Source: JAKZVK01 sp965237575
Lineage (GTDB): Bacteria > Acidobacteriota > Terriglobia > Bryobacterales > UBA6623
DNA: 64,000 nucleotides
Assembly: GCA_965237575.1 (NCBI GenBank)
Contig: CBDEGI010000004.1
Span: 1,116,001-1,180,000, forward strand
Reading direction: 5' to 3'
Part shown: positions 8,486 to 18,953 of the stretch, piece by piece
Position numbering within the stretch: position 1 is the stretch's first letter
Layout of the letters: each line of letters opens with the position of its first letter
Program-made: the position numbers and the translations under genes
Notes under the pieces: model-generated
The model's database searches: none
The model's input: the letters and a program-made list of their open reading frames with translations, nothing else
Told to the model about the DNA's origin: nothing

Positions 8486-10382
8486 TTTCGGATATGACCT
8501 TAATGACGTTGTTGTGTTTGACTGCGGAGACCTGAGAATTCGTCTCTTTGAGGGAACAGAGCGGTTCTTCAGTGACAGATTCGACAGCTCCAGTGGCTTC
8601 AATGTCGGCAGCTCCAGTGGCACCGATGTCGGGATTGAGGTGGAGAACGCCAGTGGCGGCTTCAACGAGCTGTTTCTCGGGATTGAATCCATTAATACGG
8701 TCATCAAAGACGTAACCCGCCCGATTCTACAGGAAGACGGCAGCAAGCTTTTCTACGTGTTGATGGAGCACGGATTCTCCAGCAAGTTCGCCGAGGTCAA
8801 CTGCATCGAGATCGCGCCGAATGGCGACATGCGTGTCGTCAAGAAAGCCACCTACGGCACCAATGCACAGGATTTCATCCGGGAAGCGTTTAGGGTGCTG
8901 GCCTCTTCCAGGAGCGAGGACGACGACGAAGGGGACGACAAGGGTCTGGAGGGTGCTACGGCCTTCAAGGCGCTCAATACCGACGGAACGGAAGTGTTCG
9001 GGGGCGGAGAGGAGCTCGGCGGCGATCTCACCGTGTTCCCCTTGCAGCCGGGCAACATTGTTAACGAAGGTCCCGCGGCGGCTCTGAGCGTCAGTTCCCG
9101 TGTGGAAGGAAAGGGCGGCGGGCAGGCGAACCCCTTCGGCACCAATGGCGTCCTCGTCACGCTCGGTGATGATCTGCGGCCCACGCTGGCCCGCTCCATC
9201 GTCGGCTCGGGGACCGATCGCATCGTCGCGATTGAACGGTTCGACGACCAACTCAGGATGGCGGGCGACACGGACTCGACCGATCTTGGCTTGCCTTTTC
9301 GCCGTTTCGGCGATGAGTTGACCGTTGCTCTTGCGGAGAGTAGCGCACCGGTCAAAGGCGGCGTGGGCCCGGATACGGACGTTCTGGTCTGGTTCTACGA
9401 GCCTGAGGAGGATCTCACCATCGACGCCGGTGTGTTCGGCGGACCGTCGGACGAAACCGTCATCGATGCCGCGCTCGACCCCGGGGGGAACCTGGTCGTC
9501 GTCGGCACCACGGACGGCCCCTATCCCACGACCCCGGGCGCGCCGATGGCCACCTTCGCGGGTGGCGGGACCGACGTGTTTGTCCTGAAAGTCAAGCCCT
9601 TCACCGTTATCCCCGACGGCGTTCTCAATGCCGCCAGTCTGATCCAGGAGGGAGACCCGCTGCACCCGACCGCACCAGGCTCGATCGTTTCCGTCTTCGG
9701 GAATTTCGCCTGGGTCTCGGCGAGCGCGAGCACGGTCCCGTTGTCCACCGAGCTAGGCGACGTGATGGTGACCTTCGACGGTATCCCGGCCGCCCTGTTC
9801 GCCGTGATTTACGGCAGGGACTTCGGCTTGCCGTTCGATCAGATCAACGCTCAGATGCCGTGGGGCGTGAATACGGACGACGGCGTGATCGACGTGATCG
9901 TGATCCATGACGATGTCGCGACGGCCCCGGAACAGCTAGATATCGCGACCGTCTCGCCCGCCATCTTCACGTTCGAGTTCGGGGGCGGCCCGGCGATCGT
10001 GCAGAACTTCAAGTTCGAGGACAACGATGTGATCGATGGCTCGTTCGCGCAGCCGCCGGGCTCGATCCCGGGCTTGACAACGCAGGCGGCGCCGGTGGGC
10101 GGGGCGATCGTTATCTTCGCGAACGGGCTGGGCGAGCCGGACTCTCCGATTCCCGACGGGGAGGCTGGGCTACGCAACGTCCCGGGCATTCGGGTCTTCG
10201 TCGACGGCGTCGAGGCGCCGATCATCGGCAGCGCGGTGTTGCACCAGACACTGGTGGCGTTAAATCAGGTCAACGCTTTCGTCCCTGGCGTCGAGCCGGG
10301 AGAGCAGAAGTCGCTGCAGATTGAAGTCAACGGCGTCAGAAGCCGCCCAGATGTGTTCATCGCCGTGCGTCCGGCTCCTTGA
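8486..10382 (+). pseudogene. C-terminal part of the DUF7948/TIGR03437-type protein after MITE-B1
   Basis: The frame continues the gene begun at 6922. It holds the rest of the repeat region (for example DAALDPGGNLVVVGTTDGPY) and ends in a TIGR03437-like domain: VLNAASLIQEG, APGSIVSVFGNFAW, LGDVMVTFDGIPAALF, DQINAQMPWGVN and IFANGLGEPDSP. That C-terminal domain is typical of Solibacter relatives. The open frame runs back through the MITE to 8241, but that upstream part is element sequence. The stop at 10382 faces plsX on the other strand, 14 bases away. Confidence 0.85.
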
Positions 10383-10396
10383 GGGGAGGTGAACCG

Positions 10397-11425
10397 TTAG
10401 CCTGCCGACTTGGCCGCGGGAAAACGCTCGCCGCGGTTAGCGAGGGTACTCTCGATCTCTTTGTTGACGCCGCCTTCGTAAAACTCGGCGGCCACGCGGA
10501 TGGCGTTCTTGATGGCGTTCGCGTTCGAGCGGCCGTGGCAGATGATCGCCACGCCCTTGGTGCCGAGCAGAGGCGCGCCGCCGTATTCGGAGTAGTCCCA
10601 GCGCTTGCGAAAATCCTCGAAAGCCCCGTAGGTGAGCATGGAGCCGACCTTGCGGGCGATGTTGGCTTCGAGCGACTCCTTCAGGGCCGACTTCAACGCT
10701 TTCACTAGCCCCTCGCTCACCTTCAGTGCCACGTTGCCGATGAAGCCGTCGCAGACAATCACGTCGGTCTGGCCGCTGTAAAGGTCTTGCCCTTCGACAT
10801 TGCCGATGAAGTTGATCGGTGACTGCTTGAGCAGCGGCGTGACGGAGCGCGTCAGCTCGTTGCCCTTGTGTTCCTCTTCGCCGATCGAGAGCAACCCGAC
10901 GCGGGGTTTGGGGCGGTGGAAGATCACTCGCGCGTACACCGACCCCATGACCGCGAAATCGACCAGCATCTCGGCGCTGCAATCGACGTTCGCCCCGACG
11001 TCGATCAACACCGCCCAGGTGCCTCCGAGGGTTGGGAAGACCTGCGCCAGCGCGGGCCGGTGCACCCCCGGCAACACGCCCATGACCACCTTGCAAATGG
11101 CCATGGCGGCGCCGGTGTTGCCGGCCGAGATCACCCCGTGCGCGCGGCCCTCATGCACCACGCGGGCGGCCACGCGGATCGAGCTGTCACGTTTGGCGCG
11201 CAACGCCTTGCTCGCGACGTCGTCCATCGAGATGACTTCGCTGGCGTGAACGATCTCAATCGGCAGGCCGTTGCCGTTGCGCCGGCCCAGTTCCGCGTCA
11301 AGAACCTTTTGGTCGCCTACGAGAACCACGCCCACACCGTACTCGCGGGCAGCCTGAACCGATCCCTCGACCTCGACGGCGGGCGCCCCGTCCCCTCCCA
11401 TAGCATCGACGGCGATCTTGATCAT
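10397..11425 (-). CDS. plsX: Phosphate acyltransferase PlsX
   Basis: This 342-residue protein starts MIKIAVDAMGGDGAP, the PlsX N-terminal signature. Further hallmarks are SAGNTGAAMA, GANVDCSAEMLVDFAVMGS, VCDGFIGNVALK and GGAPLLGTKGVAIICHG. The start was set at 11425 because an upstream in-frame start adds 18 residues with no family match. PlsX converts acyl-ACP and phosphate to acyl-phosphate, the donor for PlsY in phosphatidic acid synthesis, and is a peripheral membrane enzyme. It is third in a yceD-rpmF-plsX order that is conserved in many bacteria. The usual fabH does not follow here: the next gene is convergent. Confidence 0.96.
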   Translation of the reverse strand: MIKIAVDAMGGDGAPAVEVEGSVQAAREYGVGVVLVGDQKVLDAELGRRNGNGLPIEIVHASEVISMDDVASKALRAKRDSSIRVAARVVHEGRAHGVISAGNTGAAMAICKVVMGVLPGVHRPALAQVFPTLGGTWAVLIDVGANVDCSAEMLVDFAVMGSVYARVIFHRPKPRVGLLSIGEEEHKGNELTRSVTPLLKQSPINFIGNVEGQDLYSGQTDVIVCDGFIGNVALKVSEGLVKALKSALKESLEANIARKVGSMLTYGAFEDFRKRWDYSEYGGAPLLGTKGVAIICHGRSNANAIKNAIRVAAEFYEGGVNKEIESTLANRGERFPAAKSAG

Positions 11426-11540
11426 GAGTGGCTTGCCGCAGGTGCTGCGCAGAGCGACAGTTGGTATTCTGTCATCCACGCCGAAGGATGGTCAACCTGA
11501 GAATCGGTGCGTGGCAGCCGGAGGGATCGCCACGCGCGGG

Positions 11541-11723
11541 CTATTCGGTTTCGACCTCGACGACTTCGCGGCCACGGTATTTTCCACAGTGCGGGCACAC
11601 ACGATGAGGAATCGTCGGCTCCCCACAGTCCGGGCAGGTCGAGGCGGGCGGCTTGGAGAGAAAGTCATTCGCCCGGCGCTTGTGGGTTCGGGCTTTCGAG
11701 TGTTTCCGTTTCGGGTTCGGCAT
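11541..11723 (-). CDS. rpmF: 50S ribosomal protein bL32
   Basis: This is a 60-residue basic protein with the typical start MPNPKRKHSKARTHKRRAND and a four-cysteine zinc ribbon (C30, C33, C43, C46 in CPDCGEPTIPHRVCPHCG). The ribbon shows this is the zinc-binding form of L32. It lies between the DUF177 gene (23 bases) and plsX, the classic order of the rRNA-uptake/ribosome and lipid operon. It should be strongly expressed from a promoter in front of the DUF177 gene. Confidence 0.96.
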   Translation of the reverse strand: MPNPKRKHSKARTHKRRANDFLSKPPASTCPDCGEPTIPHRVCPHCGKYRGREVVEVETE

Positions 11724-11745
11724 AGCGTTTCTTGTGGAACCTTCT

Positions 11746-12282
11746 TTATTGAATCTTCAGTTTCAAGTCTTTGAGGCCGTCCCAGCGCGAGTCGGTGAAG
11801 GTCTCCTGGCAGTCGCAGGCCCCGGCGGCCCGTTTCGCGCCACAGCGCGGACAGATGCCGGGACAGCTCTCGTCGCACAGCACTCGCATCGGCAGCCAGA
11901 GCAGGATCTGCTCACGGACCACGGTGTCGAGCTCAAGGCCGTCGCCCTCGTAGAAGCCAACCTCGGTTTCGTCCCGGTGGATCGACACCTCTTCGGATCG
12001 CGCGATCACGTCCATGGGGTAGTAGAAAAGATCGACTGCCCCGTCGAGCTTCTTCGCGATCGGGTCGAGACAACGGGCACAACGGCCTTCGGCGGTTCCT
12101 TCGATGCGCCCTCGAACCCGAATCGCACGAGAGCTGCGCCGGTCGAGCAGTTCGGCCGCTCCGCTCACGCGGAGATCACCGGTGAATTTCCAGTCGCCTT
12201 CTAAGAGAGGGAGGTTTCCCGGCTGGTAGGCGCAGTCGAACGGGACTTTGCGGCGTTCCAGCTCTGAAACCGAGATAAACAC
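11746..12282 (-). CDS. yceD: DUF177 domain protein YceD
   Basis: This 178-residue protein has the DUF177 core around GRCARCLDPIAKKLDG (first Cys pair near 68-71) and a second Cys cluster at the C-terminus, CPRCGAKRAAGACDC, that resembles a zinc knuckle. YceD homologues are linked genetically to 23S rRNA metabolism. The position directly before rpmF is the conserved context and supports the call strongly. The gene is divergent from the TIM-barrel gene at 12448, so promoters for both directions should lie in 12283-12447. Confidence 0.92.
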   Translation of the reverse strand: MFISVSELERRKVPFDCAYQPGNLPLLEGDWKFTGDLRVSGAAELLDRRSSRAIRVRGRIEGTAEGRCARCLDPIAKKLDGAVDLFYYPMDVIARSEEVSIHRDETEVGFYEGDGLELDTVVREQILLWLPMRVLCDESCPGICPRCGAKRAAGACDCQETFTDSRWDGLKDLKLKIQ

Positions 12283-12447
12283 TGCGTCGCCTCTGGCTGG
12301 CCCATGCCTTCCTCAAGTATAGCGGATCAGCCGCCGGCAACCGTGGTCAGATCCGCTACCATAGGCTCGTCCCTAACCCGTGCATAGGCGATGGCAAATC
12401 CAGGCTGGGGCGGGCAATCCGCCCCCTGTTCCAAAGCGGGAGTAGCT

Positions 12448-13449
12448 GTGAAACTCGGTCTCGATCTGTTCAGTTTGCGGTCGCAGGGCTGGAGCCCTTT
12501 CGAACTGCTCAACTACGCCGCGAATTTGCGCGTCGATGTGGCTCACTTCTCCGAACCGCGCTTCCTCGGGGGCGTGGACGACGCCCACCTTGACCGCGTC
12601 AAGGCCCACGCCGACCGGCTGGGGCTCCAATTGGAAGTCGGCTTCGGGTCGATCTGCTCCTCGTCGAGCCGCTTCGATCGAAGGCAAGGGACACCGGAAG
12701 AGCAACTCGTCAAGATGTTCGCGATCGCGCGGCGGCTGGGTTCGCCGTTGGTGCGTTGCTACTTGGGGACGTCCAAGGACCGTGAGGGGCCGGTCTCGCT
12801 CGACCGGCACATCGAAAACACCGTTAAGGCTTGCCGCGGGGTGCGCAGCCAGGCGCTCGACTTGGGGTTGAGAATTGCGGTGGAGAACCACGCCGGCGAC
12901 TTGCAGTCGCACCAACTCAAGATGCTTGTCGAAGAGGCGGGTACGGACTACGTAGGGGCCCTCTACGACACAGGCAACGCCGCGTGGACGCTCGAAGATC
13001 CTTTGACGGCGCTCGAGATCCTGGCCCCTTACGTCGTGACCAGCGGCATCCGCGACTCGGCCGTGTGGGAGACGCCCGGCGGGGCGGCCGTGCAGTGGGT
13101 CGCGATGGGCGAGGGTAACGTTGGGATCGAAGCAGTCGCGAAACGCTATAGCGAGCTTTGTCCCGGCAAGCCTTTCTCGCTCGAAATCATCAACACGCGT
13201 TCGCCGAGGATGTTTGACTACTGGACCGAAGAGTTCTGGGATGCCTACCTCGATGTTCCGGCGAGCTTCCTGGCGCGTTTTCAGAAGCTGGCCCGCAACG
13301 GCGAACCCTACACGAACGTCCCTACCGCGCCGCCGGGAGTGAGTCCCGACAGCGCAGAGTTCAAGGCCTTCTTGGTCGAGCAAGAGCGGCGCGACGTCGA
13401 GCAGGCGGTGGAGTATTCAAGAGAAGTGCTCGGCTTGGGTGAAACTTAG
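12448..13449 (+). CDS. Sugar phosphate isomerase/epimerase family TIM-barrel protein
   Basis: This 333-residue protein starts at GTG 12448, which has GGGAG six bases in front of it; an in-frame ATG at 12391 would add residues without family character. The protein opens with KLGLDLFSLRSQGWSPFELL and continues in the beta-strand/helix rhythm of the AP-endonuclease-2 type xylose isomerase-like barrel. Likely metal ligands are the Glu in LRIAVENHAGDL, the Asp in ALYDTGNA, and the Glu near the end of PFSLEIINTR. Substrate and reaction are not given by the sequence. No signal peptide is seen. Confidence 0.8.
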   Translation: MKLGLDLFSLRSQGWSPFELLNYAANLRVDVAHFSEPRFLGGVDDAHLDRVKAHADRLGLQLEVGFGSICSSSSRFDRRQGTPEEQLVKMFAIARRLGSPLVRCYLGTSKDREGPVSLDRHIENTVKACRGVRSQALDLGLRIAVENHAGDLQSHQLKMLVEEAGTDYVGALYDTGNAAWTLEDPLTALEILAPYVVTSGIRDSAVWETPGGAAVQWVAMGEGNVGIEAVAKRYSELCPGKPFSLEIINTRSPRMFDYWTEEFWDAYLDVPASFLARFQKLARNGEPYTNVPTAPPGVSPDSAEFKAFLVEQERRDVEQAVEYSREVLGLGET

Positions 13450-13494
13450 TTCGAAGGGATTCGCCCCTCGGACTCGAGCAAATGGACCTCTTGC

Positions 13495-14421
13495 TCACGT
13501 TGCCGGCGACGGTTCCGTTGGCCCACTTGGTTCGGTGGGCGGCGGGACGACGACGTCTTCGTAGGGGTGGCGCTTGGTGATGGCCCCGCCGTGTTCGAAG
13601 ACGTTGAGGGCCTGCTCGTAAAGGTCGCGGGGGATGGTGAGGTCGCCGCGCCAGCAGCCTAGCTCCTGGTAGTCCGCGATCGTAGCGGCGAGGACCTCGG
13701 GGTTGATGTCTTCAAAGAACGGGGCTTCCTTTTCGGCGATCTCATCAGGCGGGGCTTTGCGCACCCATTCGCGGGCGCGGCGATAGGCGCGGATAAACGC
13801 CCGGGCGCGGTCGGTGGCGAGGAACTCGCGGGTGGCCATCAGGGTGCTGAAGGCTACCTCGGGCATGGCTTCGCCAACCGAGGCGACGACGCCGGCCCGT
13901 CCTTCGTACTGATGCTGCCGCGGCGCGGGGCCCTGCTGGTGAACGTAGGCCCAGCGGCCGGTGCGAAACTGCCTGTCGATTTGATAAGGGTCGCCGGCGT
14001 CGAGGACGTCGATCTTGCTCCAATCGACGCCCTGCTGGTGAGCCGCGTATTGCAGCATGAGCAGCGGCTGACGGCCGTGGTCGGCGAGCAGGCTCGCGCC
14101 CTCGAGCTTCTTCCAATGGAAGTCGGGATCGGGCCGGCTCGCCGCGAGAAAGAAGCCGTCGCGGCGGTTGATGATCGCGAAGTGGACGGGCAGGTTGGTC
14201 TCGCCGCGCTCCATCGGGCCCCAGTTGGAGCCCGGCGCGGACTGCATGACGTCCACTTGGCCGCTCTTCAGTAGCGGGTGCGAACGGTCGCCGGGCGGCA
14301 GTTCGGCATAGGTGGCTTCGAGGCCTTCGTCGTCGAGGAAGCCGGCGGCGATGGTCGAGATCAGCGGGCTGTAGAACGCCGAGTGGCGGGCGACCATGAT
14401 GCGGAGCGGGGTGGCGGCCAT
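13495..14421 (-). CDS. NMT1/THI5-like ABC substrate-binding domain protein
   Basis: This 308-residue protein has the SsuA/THI5 layout: PLRIMVARHSAFYSPLISTI at the N-terminus, GQVDVMQSAPGSNWGPMERG as the first binding loop, and two alpha/beta lobes. There is no signal peptide or lipobox, which is unusual for a transport binding protein and leaves a cytoplasmic role open. The tail is Pro-rich (PPPTEPSGPTEPSPAT). The ATG lies one base after the stop of the glycosyltransferase gene, so the two are translationally coupled. No permease or ATPase gene is nearby. The ligand is unknown. Confidence 0.7.
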   Translation of the reverse strand: MAATPLRIMVARHSAFYSPLISTIAAGFLDDEGLEATYAELPPGDRSHPLLKSGQVDVMQSAPGSNWGPMERGETNLPVHFAIINRRDGFFLAASRPDPDFHWKKLEGASLLADHGRQPLLMLQYAAHQQGVDWSKIDVLDAGDPYQIDRQFRTGRWAYVHQQGPAPRQHQYEGRAGVVASVGEAMPEVAFSTLMATREFLATDRARAFIRAYRRAREWVRKAPPDEIAEKEAPFFEDINPEVLAATIADYQELGCWRGDLTIPRDLYEQALNVFEHGGAITKRHPYEDVVVPPPTEPSGPTEPSPAT

Positions 14422-14422
14422 G

Positions 14423-16048
14423 TCAAGGTTTCTCCTGGTTTAGTTGCTGCGGCGCTGTTTCTTCCGGAGCGCCGGCTTGGGGCTTGCGGAACTCGGTGAG
14501 CCGGTAGTGGTGCGTTTGCGGCTGCCAGCCCAGCAGGCGGGCCATCCATCGGTCAGCGGTGGAGTACGGGACGAAGAGGTGCTCTTTGCCACGGTAGTGC
14601 GCGGCGGCTTCGGACTCAATGTGGCTGATGACGCCGCCGGGCGAGATGTCGTGCGTGTTGCGGAGGTACCAGATGGTGTCGAGGCGGCGCTCGTTGACAC
14701 GTTTCGTCGCCAGGGCTTGGGTTGGCTCGCCCCAGATCTTGATGGTCTCCATGTGTCCGTATAGCGCGGCGAGTAGAGGCGACGGGTCGGTGTTGTAGCC
14801 TTCCACGAGCATCAGGGCGCCAGTGGTCGAGCCTTCCGGGCCGGTCGAGTGTTCGCGGACATAGCGGGCGATTTCGCCGAACGGAACGAGATACCCCTGG
14901 TTGAGAAAGCCTTGCTTGCTGAAGTACGAGGTGAGGGATCCGAGCGAGACCACGAGCAGGCCGGTGCAGATGACGGCGCCCGCGCGGGGCTTGCGCTCGC
15001 GTCCGGCGAGCAACAACAGCAGGTAGAACGGCAAGACGAACAGCAGGCGCGCGCCCACGAAGGCGAACGTGACCCACGCGGTGGCGCCGAGATAGCCGAT
15101 CAGGGCCACCACGCTGACCAAGGGGAGCCAAGGTGGACGTCGCGATTGCCGGTGTAGGAGGCGCTGCGGCATGATCCCATGCCGTAGCAACCACAGGACC
15201 CAGGGACCGAGCACGACGCCCAGCGCGATGGCCCAGGTCGGAAACGCCTCCCCGAACGTGAACGACGTGAACCAGTACGCCAGCTTGACAGCGGTTTCGA
15301 GCGCGACGTTCTGCATCAGCCAGTAGGGCTCGGCGCTCGAGACGCGGGAGACTGATTCGGCCAACGTCGCAACCCACGGGAGGTAGAGCAGGGCGATGAG
15401 GGCGTTCGAGATAAGGAGCGGCTTCAAGAGATCACGCTGCCGAATCCATCGCCAGGCAAGCATCAAGGCGGTAGCCCCGGCGACAGCCAGCCCGGGCAGG
15501 TAATGGGTGTAGAGCAGCGTGCCCGCCGCCAAGGCGTAGGTCAGCAACCGGCGGCGGGACGAAGGCTCATCGAGGAAGCGCAGCGCGAGGTGGATGGCCA
15601 CGACGGAGACCAGCAACTGCAAGCTGTAGGAGCGTCCCATGCGCGAGTACATCAGCAGCGTGGGCGAGAGGCACCACAGCGCGAGGAACCACAGGCGCGT
15701 GGTCTTCGAGGTGTTGCGGAGCCAGAGGAAATCGACGGCGACGGTCGCGACCAGGCAGATCGTGGCCGAGAGGGCACGCAGCTCGGCTATATCGCTGCCG
15801 GGCCACGGAAGCTGCGTCCACAGGCGGGCGAGGAAGTAGTAGATCGGCGGGTGGATGTCGGCTTGCAGAATCGGTGGAATCGCGGCCCAGGGTTGGCGGA
15901 CGACGTCGAGGGTGAATTGCTCGTCACCCCAGATGGGCAGCAGGTCGAGGTTGTGAAACAGCAGGCCGAACTGGAGTAGCAGAAACCAGGGAAGGGGCCG
16001 CTCGAGTAGAAGGGCGGTCCAGGTGCGGCTGCTGGGCGTGCCGGCCAT
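14423..16048 (-). CDS. Glycosyltransferase family 39-like membrane protein
   Basis: This 541-residue protein has about ten or more hydrophobic segments across its first 370 residues and a soluble C-terminal part. The first periplasmic loop has the GT39/ArnT-type acidic pair in LPIWGDEQFTLDVVRQPW followed by ADIHPPIYYFLARLW, the usual place of the catalytic Asp/Glu and of the D..HPP motif. These enzymes move a sugar from a polyprenyl-phosphate donor to a protein or lipid outside the membrane. The substrate cannot be read. The gene leads a two-gene unit with the NMT1-like gene at 13495-14421. Confidence 0.78.
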   Translation of the reverse strand: MAGTPSSRTWTALLLERPLPWFLLLQFGLLFHNLDLLPIWGDEQFTLDVVRQPWAAIPPILQADIHPPIYYFLARLWTQLPWPGSDIAELRALSATICLVATVAVDFLWLRNTSKTTRLWFLALWCLSPTLLMYSRMGRSYSLQLLVSVVAIHLALRFLDEPSSRRRLLTYALAAGTLLYTHYLPGLAVAGATALMLAWRWIRQRDLLKPLLISNALIALLYLPWVATLAESVSRVSSAEPYWLMQNVALETAVKLAYWFTSFTFGEAFPTWAIALGVVLGPWVLWLLRHGIMPQRLLHRQSRRPPWLPLVSVVALIGYLGATAWVTFAFVGARLLFVLPFYLLLLLAGRERKPRAGAVICTGLLVVSLGSLTSYFSKQGFLNQGYLVPFGEIARYVREHSTGPEGSTTGALMLVEGYNTDPSPLLAALYGHMETIKIWGEPTQALATKRVNERRLDTIWYLRNTHDISPGGVISHIESEAAAHYRGKEHLFVPYSTADRWMARLLGWQPQTHHYRLTEFRKPQAGAPEETAPQQLNQEKP

Positions 16049-16122
16049 CCACGAAATCTAGCATGGTGGTGCGAGGGGGCACAAAAACCGAGGGCTGCGG
16101 ACTAGCGCCTCGGGTCCCACCG

Positions 16123-16150
16123 ACTTCCTCAAACCGGACATGTCGGAAGT
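16123..16150. repeat. 28-bp inverted repeat, copy 1 of 5
   Basis: The sequence ACTTCCTCAAACCGGACATG and on to TCGGAAGT forms an imperfect inverted repeat with ACTTCC and GGAAGT arms. It lies between the glycosyltransferase and ADOP genes. Four similar copies lie at 19068, 22760, 23648 and 24201. Confidence 0.7.
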
Positions 16151-16223
16151 AGCCGCGTCTACTCGTTGCAACAATGCCCGTCGGTCGACGGTCCCGGCAA
16201 GCCGCTCTACATTTCGCGCAGGT

Positions 16224-17667
16224 TTACTCGTGGCCCAACGAGTTGACCGGGTCTATCCTTGTCGCCCGGGCCGCTGGCGCGAGGGTGGCCAACAATGCCG
16301 TTCCCAACACCAGACAAAGTGTGGCGACGAACACCGTTCCGTCGGCGGACTGAAACGGCAGGATCACAGCGGAGAAGGCACGTGTGGCTGCGAGCGCCAC
16401 AAGCGCTCCCAGTCCGGCGCCAATGCTGGCCAACAGTAGCCCCTGACGCAATACGAGCCGTCTGATCTCGGCGGGATCTGCGCCCAAAGCCATTCGAATC
16501 CCGAACTCATGTGTACGCTGGGTCGTCACGTAGGCCAGAACGCCATAAACCCCAGCCGCAGAAAGCATGAGCGCAAAGCTGACCAGCGGTACGAGGATGA
16601 AGACGCCGACCAGCATTTCGCTAGCCCCAGCGTCGAGCTGTGCCTCGATAGTTTGGACGTGCGTGACGGCTTGCCTGGGGTCCAGATCGGCCACCTCCCG
16701 GCGCACGGCTGCCGCAATCGATGCTGGGTCGCCAGAAGTGCGCAGGAGGAAATGGCCACGCTGCCTTCTGGGGTTAGCTGAGGCCGACTCGCTTGCCTGC
16801 TGAGTTAGTGGCACATACGCAAGAGGAGCGGGATCGCGCAAAACACCACGGTTCAGGGTATCTGAGACGACGCCTACGATCTGTCGCGGGCGCTCGCCCT
16901 CTCCCTCGAACTCCAGGACTTTTCCGACCGCGTTTCCGGCTGGAAAGAATCGGCGCGCCAATTCGGCGTTCACGACGGCGACCCAAGGTGCATTCATGAC
17001 GTCGAATTCCTCAAGGCCCCTACCCTGCAACAAATCTAGGCCGACGGTTTGGAGGTAGCGGGGTCCAACTGGATGACAGGCGACGGTTGCCGCTTGTCCT
17101 CCTTGCGACAGGAACACAAGCCGTCGATTCCACTGCGCCTCGTGCGGTGGCGCAAACGTACCGAGGGAAACGGAGACGACGCTCGGTAGAGCCTCTAGGC
17201 GACGCAGAATGGATTCCTTCAGGGCTTGGGCGTCGTCGGGTTCGTATTGATCCGCGGGCGACAACCCGCGAAAGGTAAGTAGCGTCTTCGTCTCGAAGCC
17301 CGGATCCGCTCCCGCCAGCAGTCCGTAGCTACGGATCATCGCTCCGCAGACAATCATCGCCGCAAAAGTAATTGCAAGTTGGCCGACCACAAGGGCGCTA
17401 CGAAAGCTTGCTCGTTGCGCGCCTCCGGAATGCGGCCGACCACCCAGTTTCAACTGCCCAGCGACATCGGTTCTGCCGCCCGAGAGGGACGGCCCGAGCC
17501 CAGAGAGAATACCGGTAAGTACGATCAGCGCCGCAGTCAGCCCCAGAATGTGGATGTCGATTGGGAAATCGAAGAAACGCGCCTCCGGTGGTGCGAAGGA
17601 CAAGATGACGCGCAATGCGCCCGAGCACAGCAGCACCCCAGCCACTCCGCCGAGGCTTGTTAGCAAA
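16224..17667 (-). pseudogene. C-terminal part of a broken ADOP-type FtsX/MacB permease
   Basis: This is the second part of the permease that starts at 18953, in a shifted frame. It holds the end of the first FtsX domain (LLTSLGGVAGVLLCSGALRV), the second MacB-like periplasmic domain, and the last FtsX domain with VLAYVTTQRTHEFGIRMALG and the usual ADOP ending RAARATRIDPVNSLGHE. In the -1 relation to the upstream part, one missing T in the run at 17664-17668 explains the shift: adding it gives ...ETLLLTSLGG.... With the MITE removed and one base added, the gene has 822 residues, a normal ADOP length. The frame is open from 17789, but residues before 17667 do not match the family. Confidence 0.82.
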
Positions 17668-18953
17668 GTGTTTCCGCAAGAAACTGCCGGACGAGCCGCA
17701 ACCGGCTGGCCCCCAACGCTGTTCGAACGGCAGTTTCCGAACGCCGGGCGACCCCGCGCGCCGCCATGACTACGCCTACGTTCACGCACACGACCAGCAA
17801 AATGAGCCCAATGGCAGCGAGCAAAAGTTGAATTGCACCGGCTGCTTGTGCACCGAATAGATGGCGTCCCACAAGAGGTACGCTGCGAACGCCCCGGCCA
17901 CGCTCATCCTCGGGAAGGAGTTGCTGTTCAAGATTGCGAAGGACGGTTTCGGCAGTACGCTCCAACTGTTTCGACGAAACTTCGACTCTCTTGCGTGCGA
18001 CCACAAAGAGGCTTCGATTTGCCATGTCGTGGTCCGCTGGATTAACACGCAACGGCAGCCACAGATGCGTCCCTGGGGTATGGAACCAGAACCGCTCAGG
18101 AAGCACACCGACGATGGTATGGCTCACACCATTCACGTGGACCTCTCGGCCGATCGCCTCGACCTGACCATTGAAGCGCTGCTGCCAAGCGCGGTGACTC
18201 AACAGTGCTACGGTCTTTCCGCCTGGCTGATCCTCTTCCGTGCTGAAGTTCCGACCCAAGGCAGGTTGCACTCCCAGAAGCGGCAGCAGGTCGGCAGAGA
18301 TAAGCTGAGACGTCAACCCGATCGGATAGTCGTTGATTCTTACATTCACGGTCGAAGGTAGCCCTGCCGCCGCGAAGCCGTCGACAAGTTCGATTGACTC
18401 TTTCCAAGTGCGATAGGTCATCGCAGAGCTCCGCCGCAACGCTTCCGGCTGTCTGATCGGCGTTTCTGCGAGCCATAGCAATTGCTCTGGCTGATCGTAA
18501 AGCGAAGGGGTGCGCAGCAGGATTCCATTCAAGACCGTCAGAACCGCCGTACTGGGGTATGCACTTGACTCCCGAAGCCCCAAGGTCTAGTATCCGGGCT
18601 CTGGAGGACTATTCGCGCACGCTGGGGAGTTTCAAGAGCGCTTCGCCTTCAGGTTTCAAAGTCAACCGCTGCCGTCCCCCCGCGGGGCGCAATGAGCGGC
18701 GGCTATAGGACCCACGACCGCTGCCCGATGGCCCCTCGAGGGTACGGTCGCCGCAGTCGCCGACCACAAGGTGTGGGGTCGTCGGGAGTCAAGTGCATAC
18801 CCCGACCGCCGTATTACCGCCGATTCCAACCGCCATAGAGCTTATGACAAGGGCAGCGACCCACGGGTTCTTTCGCAACAACCTGGTTCCGAAACGCAGG
18901 TCTTGCAGTGTTGACAAGAGCCAGGTAAATCCGGATTTCGTCGTGGAGTGCAT
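17660..18953 (-). pseudogene. N-terminal part of the ADOP-type permease, split by MITE-A1 and frameshifted
   Basis: The true start is ATG 18953: MHSTTKSGFTWLLSTLQDLR, then FGTRLLRKNPWVAALVISSM and AVGIGGNTA, the textbook ADOP N-terminus. The 253-bp MITE then interrupts at 18804. After it the frame continues VLTVLNGILLRTPSLYDQPEQ, through the first MacB-type periplasmic domain (LLPLLGVQPALGRNFSTEED), to ALGASRLRLVRQFLAETLC and a premature stop at 17660. ADOP proteins are orphan ABC-type permeases of unproven role and are abundant in acidobacteria. The gene is dead by two independent lesions unless the one-base loss is a read error. Confidence 0.85.
18552..18804. mobile_element. MITE-A copy 1 (253 bp) in the ADOP gene
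   Basis: The left end reads CTGGGGTATGCACTTGACTC and the right end GGGAGTCAAGTGCATACCCC. The flanks carry the 9-bp duplication ACCGCCGTA (18543-18551 and 18805-18813). It is nearly identical to the copies at 41657 and 44492. The ends and about 45 bp of subterminal sequence match the IS1595-type element at 41925-42950, which is the likely source of transposase. Confidence 0.92.
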
